This document shows, piece by piece, positions 1 through 7,956 of a stretch of 64,000 bases of DNA; within the stretch, counting starts at the first letter, position 1; each line of letters starts with the position of its first letter. The notes beneath the pieces are model-generated. The model made no database searches. It worked only from the letters and a program-made list of their open reading frames with translations, and was not told the DNA's origin. The translations under genes were made by a program, and so were the position numbers. Source of the stretch: Verrucomicrobiota bacterium (lineage in GTDB: Bacteria > Verrucomicrobiota > Verrucomicrobiia > Opitutales > Opitutaceae); NCBI GenBank assembly GCA_023428905.1, contig JAEYWP010000016.1, positions 186,001 through 250,000 on the forward strand. The letters run 5' to 3'.

Positions 1-2
1 AC

Positions 3-971
3 TGCCACGTCCATTTTACCGAGCCGAAGTGGAACGGGGCGGCCGGGCGACCGGCAGCTGAGCTCAACGGGCACATCGAGCAGATGCTGACCCGGTATGG
101 TTTCACCACGGTGGTGGACCTGGCGTCGGACCTGTCCAACACCGTTGCCCTGCGGGCGCGGATCGAGGCCGGCGAAGTCGCCGGACCACGCATTCTGACC
201 GCAGGCGGTGCATTGTATCCGGAGAATGGAGTACCCTATTATGTGACCGAGATTGCGCCGGAATTAGCCTCGCTCCTTGCCACACCGGGGGGAGCGTCTG
301 CGGCGGCGCAGGTGGTGCGGACGAACCTGGAAGGGGGCGCTGACCTGATAAAGCTCTTCGCCGTGACCGGCGTCCGCGCGGCGGATGGTGCGATACGCCT
401 GCGCCAAATGTCCGCCGATGTCATCAAAGCCGCCGTCGGGGAGGCGCATCGCCATCGAAGGCTGGTCTTCGCACATCCTTCCACGGTGGAGGGACTGGAC
501 CTGGCAGTCGCGGGCGGGGTGGACGTTCTCGCTCACTCCATTCAGGACACGGAAAACTGGAATGCAGAAGTCCTGGCGCGTTTGCGCGCCGCGGATGTTG
601 CCCTGGTGCCGACGCTGACCTTGTTCAGCCCCATGGCGGACTTCTCCGGCGTGCTGGCGCAGGTGAAAGGTTATGTTGCGGCGGGCGGTGACGTCTTGTT
701 CGGCACCGATGTTGGCTTCCTGCCCAATTACCCCGCGGTGGCGCGAGAGTTCCAGTTGCTGAAGGACGCCGGTCTCACCTTCCCGGAGCTGCTCGCCACC
801 CTGACCACGGCGCCGGCGGAACGTTTTGGCGTGGCGGACCGACAGGGTAGGGTAGTCGCTGGGGCAGATGCCGATCTGGTGCTGCTGGAAGGCGACCCGT
901 CGCGGGAGACAGATGCCTTTCTTCGGGTGCGTTACACCGTCCGTGCCGGCCGAATCCTGTATTCGAGATGA
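3..971 (+). CDS. Amidohydrolase family protein (3' part, cut by window edge)
   Basis: The open frame runs in from the left edge, so the start codon lies outside the window. The first visible residues read CHVHFTEP, the HxH metal-binding motif found near the N-terminus of amidohydrolases of the imidazolonepropionase/prolidase-like type. Further His residues in FAHPS and VLAHS and a late Asp in FGTDVGF fit the remaining metal ligands of the TIM barrel. The tail (GADADLVLLEGDP) is the usual end of these enzymes, where the chain returns to the small beta-sandwich. An internal ATG at 84 exists but would remove the HxH motif, so it is not the real start. The substrate cannot be told from sequence; cyclic amides or dipeptides are typical. 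No signal peptide can be judged because the N-terminus is missing. Confidence 0.85.
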   Translation, partial: CHVHFTEPKWNGAAGRPAAELNGHIEQMLTRYGFTTVVDLASDLSNTVALRARIEAGEVAGPRILTAGGALYPENGVPYYVTEIAPELASLLATPGGASAAAQVVRTNLEGGADLIKLFAVTGVRAADGAIRLRQMSADVIKAAVGEAHRHRRLVFAHPSTVEGLDLAVAGGVDVLAHSIQDTENWNAEVLARLRAADVALVPTLTLFSPMADFSGVLAQVKGYVAAGGDVLFGTDVGFLPNYPAVAREFQLLKDAGLTFPELLATLTTAPAERFGVADRQGRVVAGADADLVLLEGDPSRETDAFLRVRYTVRAGRILYSR

Positions 972-1025
972 TAGGTTGGGTCCGCGGCGGTTGCCGAACG
1001 CGAGTCCGCCGTTAGCATAGCTGCG

Positions 1026-1400
1026 ATGAAACCGTTGACCGACTACGAGCAGAAGCACGATCCGCTCCAGGATCGGTGCCCCGTGCGTGCCGCGCTCGAT
1101 GTGATCCGGGGCCGCTGGAAACCGTCGATCTTGTATCACCTCTGCTCGGGTCCGAAACGGTTTGGGGACCTGAAGCAGTCGCTCCCGGGCGCGACCTCCC
1201 AGGCGCTGACGGTGCAGCTGCGTCAACTGGAGGCGGATGGGATCGTCAGCCGGACGGTGTATCCGGAGATCCCAGCGCGGGTGGAGTACGCGCTCACCGC
1301 GGAAGGCTGCAGCCTGTCGGCTGTGATGGACCAGCTGGAACTCTGGGGAATCGCCTATCTGCAGCGGCGCGGCAGGGCGGGGGAGCGGCGTTCCGCCTGA
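1026..1400 (+). CDS. HxlR-family winged-helix transcriptional regulator
   Basis: A 124-residue protein with the full HxlR pattern: a Cys at position 18 (DRCPVRAALDVI), then RGRWKPSILYHL, and the helix-turn-helix region RFGDLKQSLPGATSQALTVQLRQLE followed by the wing (TVYPEIPARVEYALT). Length and the LTAEG...L...WG ending match the family closely. HxlR proteins are dimeric repressors or activators; several, such as Bacillus YodB, sense quinones or diamide through the N-terminal Cys. The next gene on the same strand encodes an azoreductase, the classic YodB target, so a redox-responsive local regulator is likely. That functional link is inferred from gene order and the conserved Cys. Confidence 0.9.
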   Translation: MKPLTDYEQKHDPLQDRCPVRAALDVIRGRWKPSILYHLCSGPKRFGDLKQSLPGATSQALTVQLRQLEADGIVSRTVYPEIPARVEYALTAEGCSLSAVMDQLELWGIAYLQRRGRAGERRSA

Positions 1401-1554
1401 CGCGTTGCCGCGAGGGCCGCCTGTGCTGCGTTGGCGCCTGTGACGCGCGACACCCCGTGGAGTTGCTGCCGGCAGAGCCTGGTCACACGACGGTGACCAG
1501 CTCACACTTTTGCGACGAAGCGACCGCGCCCCTAGGCTGGTACGGTGGACGCGC

Positions 1555-2214
1555 ATGAAAACACTCCTTGTGCTTAATTCGAGCGGGCGCGTCACGCGTT
1601 CGGTCACCCGTCGCCTGACGCACCGTTTCAGTGAGCGTTGGCAGACCAGCGGCGGGGGCCGCGTGGTGGAGCGCGACCTCACATGCCTGCCACCTCCGGT
1701 GGTCGATGAGGCGTGGGTGGCTGCCGCGTTCAGGGAGGCTGGAAAGCAAATCCCTGCGGACGTGGAGGCACTGCGGATCAGCGAGACCTTGATCAACGAG
1801 CTCACCGCGGCCGACGCCGTGATCATCGGCGTGCCGCTCTACAACTTCGGCATGCCCGCACAGCTGAAGGCGTATTTCGACCAGATCATCCGTGTCGGTC
1901 GTACCTTCGATTTGGATCCGACCGCGCCCGTCCCTTACTGGGGCCTGCTTGCGCCTAAACCCGTCGTGGTGGTGACCTCGGCGGGGGACGGGGCGCTTCT
2001 CGGTGGAGGCGAATTAGAGCACCTGAACTTCCTTGAACCGCACCTTACCCACCTGCTGACGTTCATCGGCCTGGGCCGGCCAACCTGGGTGCGGGTGGGA
2101 TACGAGGAGTTTGGCGACGACCGGTTGCGGCGATCGCTTGAAACGGCGGAGGTGGAATTGGACCACTGGGTCGACCGACTCCTCCACAGCGGAGAGGCAG
2201 TTCCGACCCACTGA
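1555..2214 (+). CDS. azoR: FMN-dependent NADH-azoreductase (AzoR-like flavodoxin-fold)
   Basis: A 219-residue flavodoxin-fold oxidoreductase. The N-terminus MKTLLVLNSSGR followed by VTRSVTRRL forms the FMN phosphate-binding loop of the AzoR family, and VPLYNFGMPAQLKAYFDQI is the family hallmark that contacts the flavin ring. Family members use NAD(P)H to reduce azo dyes and, more importantly in vivo, quinones. The ATG at 1555 is chosen because the flavodoxin strand begins there; an upstream TTG at 1510 would add 15 residues unlike the family. It lies 154 bases after the HxlR gene on the same strand, which suggests paired regulation rather than a tight operon. Confidence 0.88.
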   Translation: MKTLLVLNSSGRVTRSVTRRLTHRFSERWQTSGGGRVVERDLTCLPPPVVDEAWVAAAFREAGKQIPADVEALRISETLINELTAADAVIIGVPLYNFGMPAQLKAYFDQIIRVGRTFDLDPTAPVPYWGLLAPKPVVVVTSAGDGALLGGGELEHLNFLEPHLTHLLTFIGLGRPTWVRVGYEEFGDDRLRRSLETAEVELDHWVDRLLHSGEAVPTH

Positions 2215-2529
2215 TGCACACCCCGCGTTTCACGCCGTCGCCCCCTGCGCCATCGGGGGAGGGGGGCGACGTACCTGGCGCAAGGGATGCGACCTTCCCG
2301 CTCGTCTCTGTCTTGCCAGTACGCGATGCCGCAGACGCACCTGGCGCAGGGAATGCGACGTTCCCGCTCCATCTCTGTCTTGCCGGTATGCGATGCCGCA
2401 GACGCACCGGGCACAGGGGATGAGACGTTCCCGCGCCTTCCCGCCACCCCGCGGACCGGCGGCTTTAAGCCGGAGGTTCACGGCTTAAAACCTACGCGTT
2501 TTTAACCCGCACAATTGTTAAAAAACCTA
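2215..2529. other. Intergenic stretch, no gene; contains tandem repeat
   Basis: Short frames on both strands here only reflect the repeated sequence at 2273-2435 and look like no protein. From 2460 there is a small inverted match (GGCTTTAAGCC, then GGCTTAAAACC). After 2500 the sequence turns AT-rich ahead of the tRNA promoter. Confidence 0.6.
2273..2435. repeat. Tandem repeat, about 2.5 copies of a 66-67 bp unit
   Basis: Unit 1 is 2273-2338, unit 2 is 2339-2405 and a partial unit 3 is 2406-2435. Each starts ACCTGGCGCA or a near variant, contains GATGCGAC then TTCCCGCT, followed by TCTCTGTCTTGCC and CGATGCCGCAGACGC. Units 1 and 2 differ at only a few positions and by one inserted base. No frame is kept open because the unit length is not a steady multiple of three, so it is noncoding. 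Confidence 0.85.
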
Positions 2530-2557
2530 TTGACGATCCGGATCAGAACTCTACTCC
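2530..2557 (+). promoter_or_regulatory. Possible promoter of tRNA-Gly
   Basis: TTGACG at 2530-2535 resembles a -35 box. A weak -10 (TACTCC, 2552-2557) follows after 16 bases, placing the start about 8-10 bases ahead of the tRNA. The -35 is good and the -10 is poor. Confidence 0.35.
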
Positions 2558-2571
2558 TATCCGCCTGCTCT

Positions 2572-4253
<1,682 letters not shown>

Positions 4254-4257
4254 GGCG

Positions 4258-4267
4258 CACCTCCTTA
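4258..4267 (-). promoter_or_regulatory. Ribosome binding site of integrase, overlapping upstream stop
   Basis: On the minus strand TAAGGAGGTG combines the stop codon of the excisionase-like gene (TAA) with a consensus Shine-Dalgarno, 4 bases before the integrase ATG. This fixes the integrase start and implies translational coupling of the two genes. Confidence 0.8.
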
Positions 4268-4504
4268 CGTATTCACAAGCGCGGTACGCCGCGACTCCAG
4301 CTGCGCGCAGAACGTATCCACGTCGCGCGCCGCCATCCGCGAGGCCCGACCCAGTTTCAGCGGCGCGGGAAATGCACCCGCCGCGATCAACCGCTCCAGC
4401 GTTCGCCGCGAAATCGCCAACCGCTGCGCCGCCTGTCCCAACGTCATCAACAAAGGTGCCTCCAGCACCGCCCCAGCATTCAGATTTTCATCGATGGTTT
4501 TCAT
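4265..4504 (-). CDS. Excisionase / AlpA-like MerR-type helix-turn-helix protein
   Basis: A 79-residue protein. Its middle, LMTLGQAAQRLAISRRTLER followed by LIAAGAFPAPLKLG and RMAARDVDTF, is the standard helix-turn-helix of small excisionase/AlpA proteins, where the second helix recognises DNA and the segment RASRMAARDVDTF ends the domain. The ATG at 4504 has GGAG six bases upstream; a longer frame from 4585 adds residues without homology. It is followed after 11 bases by the integrase, the usual xis-int order. Likely roles are directionality factor for excision or regulator of the integrase. Confidence 0.82.
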   Translation of the reverse strand: MKTIDENLNAGAVLEAPLLMTLGQAAQRLAISRRTLERLIAAGAFPAPLKLGRASRMAARDVDTFCAQLESRRTALVNT

Positions 4505-4634
4505 GAGTGTCTCCGCGCGACACACGATACCCGGCTTCGTCCTCCCGCAACTGGCCACCTCTACCCGAAGAGGGGTAGGTTGCATGTCGGAAGTGCTCCC
4601 GCCCTCAGCCGACCCAAACCGCTGCGTGAAACGA

Positions 4635-5402
4635 TTACCGCTCCTGAGCCGTGGAGGACGACTCTGTACGCTTACGAGGGAGGTTTTCCTCGATCAAACG
4701 ACCTAGGAATGCATACCGGCCGCTCGAAACGAGATCGCGCGGCGTCGTCTCCGATCCCTCAGACTTCAGGAAACCGACCGCTTCCGCAGAGCCTGGCAGG
4801 GTGCGGTGCTCCCAGGCGATGCGGAGGACGTTATCGTCGGGCGTCACGCTGACCACGAAACGCTGCTCACATTGGCCAAAACCCGCGAACAAGAGCGCCA
4901 AGTCATCGGCCAACTTGGATTCAATCTCCTCCAGGCCTGTCGCGCCAATTTCCTCCCGAAGACGATCGTGAAGGATCTTCTTCAGGGCAGCCCCTTGCTC
5001 TGGATACGCCGAAACGTGGGCAACCAAGTTGAACCCATCGGCAGAATGCCGCGTGACTCGAGTCGAGTCGGCTTCGGTTTTCACCTCTAGCACTTCGTTG
5101 ATGACGGCAATCGCTCGATCCCGGTCTTCATCGGTTAGCTCCACGCGCTTGCTTTCAAATAGGAGCTTCAGGAGTCCTGACCGTATGTCCTCCGCGCTTT
5201 CTCTCGGGCGAGTGACGCCTGGGTCCGGAGCTTGATCGGAATGGGACGGAACCATGCCCGGTCGCGGAACGCTTTTGACGGAACCATTCTTTGCCGGGCT
5301 CGATGCGTCCAATTGGAGACCCTCCTGCCCTGAGGGACTGTGAAACCAAAGGAAGGTCACCAAAGCCAAAACGACCAAAAGAGTGCCAATGATCCTTTTC
5401 AC
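4635..5402 (-). CDS. Membrane-anchored protein of unknown function
   Basis: About 255 residues from a GTG at 5402 that has GGAGAAT nine bases upstream (an ATG at 5444 is possible). The N-terminus KRIIGTLLVVLALVTFLWF is a single membrane anchor or uncleaved signal. A Pro/Ser-rich linker leads into a soluble part with alternating charged helices (KRVELTDEDRDRAIAVINEV; KILHDRLREEIGATGLEEIE). I recognise no family. Its place between the integrase module and an antitoxin gene suggests island cargo. An extracytoplasmic location is inferred from the anchor. Confidence 0.6.
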   Translation of the reverse strand: MKRIIGTLLVVLALVTFLWFHSPSGQEGLQLDASSPAKNGSVKSVPRPGMVPSHSDQAPDPGVTRPRESAEDIRSGLLKLLFESKRVELTDEDRDRAIAVINEVLEVKTEADSTRVTRHSADGFNLVAHVSAYPEQGAALKKILHDRLREEIGATGLEEIESKLADDLALLFAGFGQCEQRFVVSVTPDDNVLRIAWEHRTLPGSAEAVGFLKSEGSETTPRDLVSSGRYAFLGRLIEENLPRKRTESSSTAQER

Positions 5403-5556
5403 GAGATTCGATTCTCCACTCGGATGGAACGGGTCACGTCTCAACCGTCAACAAGGTGAGGCCTTGCCCGTCCCGATCCGCGAGACCTACGCTCGGTGTC
5501 ACGCCACGTGGAAAGTTGTCATGGTTGAACAAGTCCACACACTGCGACGCGTGCGC

Positions 5557-5784
5557 ATGACCCTCGACCAGATCGTCGAAGAAACCCGTTCGTTGCCCCC
5601 TGACGTGGCCGTGGAACTGGTGGATCGAATCCTCTTCACCATGCATGGTGGGCAGGAACCGGCGCAGGCTGAAGCCTGGTCAGAGACGGTGCAGCGGCGT
5701 GTTGCGGAAATCCGCAGCGGACACGTGCGAGGCATCCCAGGCGCAGAAACCTCAGCCAAGATCCGCAAGATCGTGGGCCGGTGA
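5557..5784 (+). CDS. Addiction module antitoxin component (TIGR02574-like), orphan
   Basis: A 75-residue protein beginning MTLDQIVEETRSLPPDVAVE and continuing LVDRILFTMHG. This is the pattern of the small 'putative addiction module component' antitoxins, which normally read M(x)n...ALxLPxxERxxLxxxLLxSL and have a polar tail with repeated Glu/Trp (EAWSETVQRRVAEIRSG). Family members pair with a ParE/RelE-type toxin encoded directly downstream. Here the next gene is a nuclease of another type, so the toxin is missing. The ATG at 5557 is preferred to the one at 5521 because family members start at this point. Confidence 0.7.
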   Translation: MTLDQIVEETRSLPPDVAVELVDRILFTMHGGQEPAQAEAWSETVQRRVAEIRSGHVRGIPGAETSAKIRKIVGR

Positions 5785-5847
5785 AGCCACCTACGCGGCC
5801 GCGGGATTGCGTTCGTTCGCTCGGGATCGCTATGCTGCCCGGACTCG

Positions 5848-6762
5848 ATGGCGGACCCGCAGAAGACCTGGCTGAAGAAACTCGCGCACCTCAATCCCAA
5901 CATTCGGAGGGACCGCGGTGAGGACAACGGCCGCTACGCACCGCATAAGCCGCTGCTGCTTCTCGCGCTGGTCGATGCGGCGGAAGCCGGCGAACTGACC
6001 CGTCGCACCACCGCGCTCACGCCGGGCCTGCGGGTTCGTTTCAACGCGTATTGGCCGATCGTCCTGGACCGCTGGGGAACAAAACCGGATCCGACGATGC
6101 CGTTTCACTACCTCTCCAGCCAAGGCTTCTGGCAGGCCCGGACAGACCAAGGCACGCACTCCGAAGCCGTGCACTTGACCCGCGCGATCGAACTTCACCC
6201 GGACTTCTTTCTCCTCCTGCAGCAACCCACGTTTCGTGAGCTCGCGCGACGCGTCTTGGTGACGACGTGGTTTCCGCCCACCGAACAGATCGCTCTCAAG
6301 ACGAGCTTGGGCCTGGCCGCGGACGACCTCGCCGCAATGCTCGTCGCAGAGGAAGCGCGTGCGCCGTACGAAACGCAGGGGCGCGAGGCTCGCTTCCGCA
6401 TTCAGGTGATCGTGCAGTACCAGTACACGTGCGCCCTCAGCGGCTACGCGCTGACCACGCAGGCCGGCGCGTCGATCGTCCAGGCCGCCCACATCGCTGC
6501 GTTCGCAGATACGCGAAACAACGATCCGCGAAACGGCCTGGCGCTCACACCTGATGCGCACTGGAGCTTCGACGAGGGACTCTGGACCACCGATGACGAC
6601 CTCCGGATTGTCGTCGCGCGCGATGCGTTCTCCGAGTGCGGCCCAGATGGAATTTCGCTCCGAGTCCGGCATGGCCGGCCTTTGCACTTCAGCCGTGGCG
6701 TAAACCTGCGTCCCCACCGCGACTACCTCGACTGGCACCGCACAAAACGGTTTGTCGGGTAA
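5848..6762 (+). CDS. HNH endonuclease with probable N-terminal sulfur-binding-type domain
   Basis: A 304-residue protein with two parts. Residues about 25-150 begin GRYAPHKPLLLLALVDAAE, a signature that resembles the DNA-binding domain of ScoMcrA-like type IV restriction enzymes, which recognise phosphorothioate-modified DNA. Residues about 183-260 form an HNH_2 nuclease: Cys195, AAH215I, N229 in PRNG and H238 in DAHWSFDEG. The expected activity is cleavage of modified foreign DNA. A partner gene of the same restriction type starts 9 bases downstream but is broken. The HNH assignment is firm; the sulfur-binding assignment rests on a short motif and is less sure. Confidence 0.82.
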   Translation: MADPQKTWLKKLAHLNPNIRRDRGEDNGRYAPHKPLLLLALVDAAEAGELTRRTTALTPGLRVRFNAYWPIVLDRWGTKPDPTMPFHYLSSQGFWQARTDQGTHSEAVHLTRAIELHPDFFLLLQQPTFRELARRVLVTTWFPPTEQIALKTSLGLAADDLAAMLVAEEARAPYETQGREARFRIQVIVQYQYTCALSGYALTTQAGASIVQAAHIAAFADTRNNDPRNGLALTPDAHWSFDEGLWTTDDDLRIVVARDAFSECGPDGISLRVRHGRPLHFSRGVNLRPHRDYLDWHRTKRFVG

Positions 6763-6771
6763 CGCGCTGCC

Positions 6772-7155
6772 ATGGGCAACGCTGTCTTCGTCGCGAGTGT
6801 CGCTTCCCGGTACGATGATGTGCTGGAGCAGCAGTACCATTTTCCAGCGACCTATCTGACTCGCGTGCAGCAAGCCGTGGGAGACTGGATCGTCTACTAC
6901 GAACCACGCCGCGGCGGCGGACGGCTCGCGTATTTTGCGGTAGCTTTCGTGACCAGCGTCACACCCGATCCAAATCGGTCGGACCACTACTACGCGCACC
7001 TCCGACACTATCAGGAATTCGGCGCACCCGTGCCGCTTAATGCGGAAGGCCGGCCAATTGAATCCTTCCTCGGCCGCCGGCTTGGTGGATTCGCCAAAAG
7101 GGTGGATGGCCTACGCGACCTCCCTGGAGATCCTCATCAACGATGCCGCGGCTAA
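6772..7155 (+). pseudogene. Truncated restriction-type gene (N-terminal domain of an HNH protein)
   Basis: The first 100 residues (MGNAVFVASVASRYDD; QQYHFPATYLTRVQQAVGDW; IVYYEPRRGG...AYFAVAFV) match the N-terminal domain of a family of HNH endonucleases that usually continue into a C-terminal HNH domain. At about 7072 the sequence changes abruptly into a copy of the RAYT transposase 3' part, in another frame, so the frame only drifts to a stop at 7155. The nuclease half is gone. It follows the intact HNH gene after 9 bases, so the two were probably one operon. Confidence 0.7.
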
Positions 7156-7649
7156 GATCGAAATGAGATCTACGCGGCTGAGCCGGGGTTGGTGTCTCGG
7201 CACGACAGAGTTCAGGAACCTGGCCGTCGTACAAGTGGAAGAGTGACTACGGAGCCAAACCTGGACTCGCTTCGATGGAGTGGAACCGCAGGGGGTCCAG
7301 GAACTGAAGGAGGCGATTTGGGCAGAGCGTCTGAATCGATTCGCGATTGCCGCCTCGATCAATCTGTCCGCACTGCCCGCGAAAAAGGGTTCGTCTCAGA
7401 AGGTGCTTCTTGCAGCGGCGATGAAGCGGGTGACCTCTGTATCGAACGCATGGCTGTGTTCGCGCTTACAGATGGGGGCACCTGACGCGTTAAGCGTGCA
7501 CATTCGGCGCTGGATCGCGTCGCCCGAAAATCCGCGTCGAGTGGAAAAGCTGCTGGAAGCCGGGGGTCTAGGCCCGGCACGTCTGCACTATTGCGGCTTT
7601 TGAAACGCGAGGGCATTTCGGTTTGTTGGGAGTTGGAACGTGACCCCTT
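7072..7649 (+). mobile_element. Partial duplicate of RAYT transposase 3' half plus REP end
   Basis: This segment is nearly identical to 11475-12051: it covers the C-terminal half of the transposase and the 3' noncoding tail with the REP-like sequence. It cannot make transposase. It lacks the HUH and Tyr residues, has a nonsense change (GAGTGA at 7241-7246 where the intact gene has GAGAGA) and one extra G near 7567 that shifts the normal stop. The left breakpoint is sharp at GGCCGCCGG, a 9-base match shared by both loci. Confidence 0.88.
7622..7649 (-). repeat. REP-like sequence, copy a
   Basis: On the minus strand AAGGGGTCACGTT then CCAACTCCCAACAA. It belongs to a dispersed family of the form GGGGTCANGTC..ACTC..ACAA found six times in the window. 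Confidence 0.75.
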
Positions 7650-7956
7650 AGGCCCGGCCCCCTCCCCACCTCTCAACAAAATTGACCCATTTACGAAGAC
7701 AGTGACCGACGGGATGTGTGTCAGAGCTGGGTGCACTGGCGTGAAGGTCTTCAAGCGAGAGGGTGTCCGCCCTAGGACAACTTCCTTAGACTCTCTTTGA
7801 GCGATGGGATTTGGCAGGAATTTCAGGTGGTGCCCCGGGGCTTTCGCTTTGTAGCAGAACTTCTCGAATCCGGTAGCTAACCTTGTAGGGCAGGGCAGGG
7901 GGGGCGCTGCCACTTGAAGGAGTTGCGGGGAGCGGTTCATCCTGCGGTTCCAGCTT
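7650..7956. other. Intergenic stretch, nothing recognised
   Basis: About 300 bases between the partial RAYT copy and the Ig-repeat gene. Only short frames without family resemblance occur. It must contain the promoter of the downstream gene, but no clear -35/-10 pair stands out. Confidence 0.5.

Noticed and set aside
264..1826. 520-residue open frame on the minus strand
   Set aside because: It is antisense to the amidohydrolase, HxlR and azoreductase genes; Arg/Ser/Pro-rich composition and no family resemblance mark it as a shadow in GC-rich DNA.
2273..2435. CRISPR array
   Set aside because: The repeats are 66-67 bp back to back without unique spacers, so this is a plain tandem repeat.
2214..2505. 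Short frames giving repeated peptides such as QYAMPQTHLAQGMRRSR
   Set aside because: They only translate the tandem DNA repeat; several frames are open equally and none has a plausible start.
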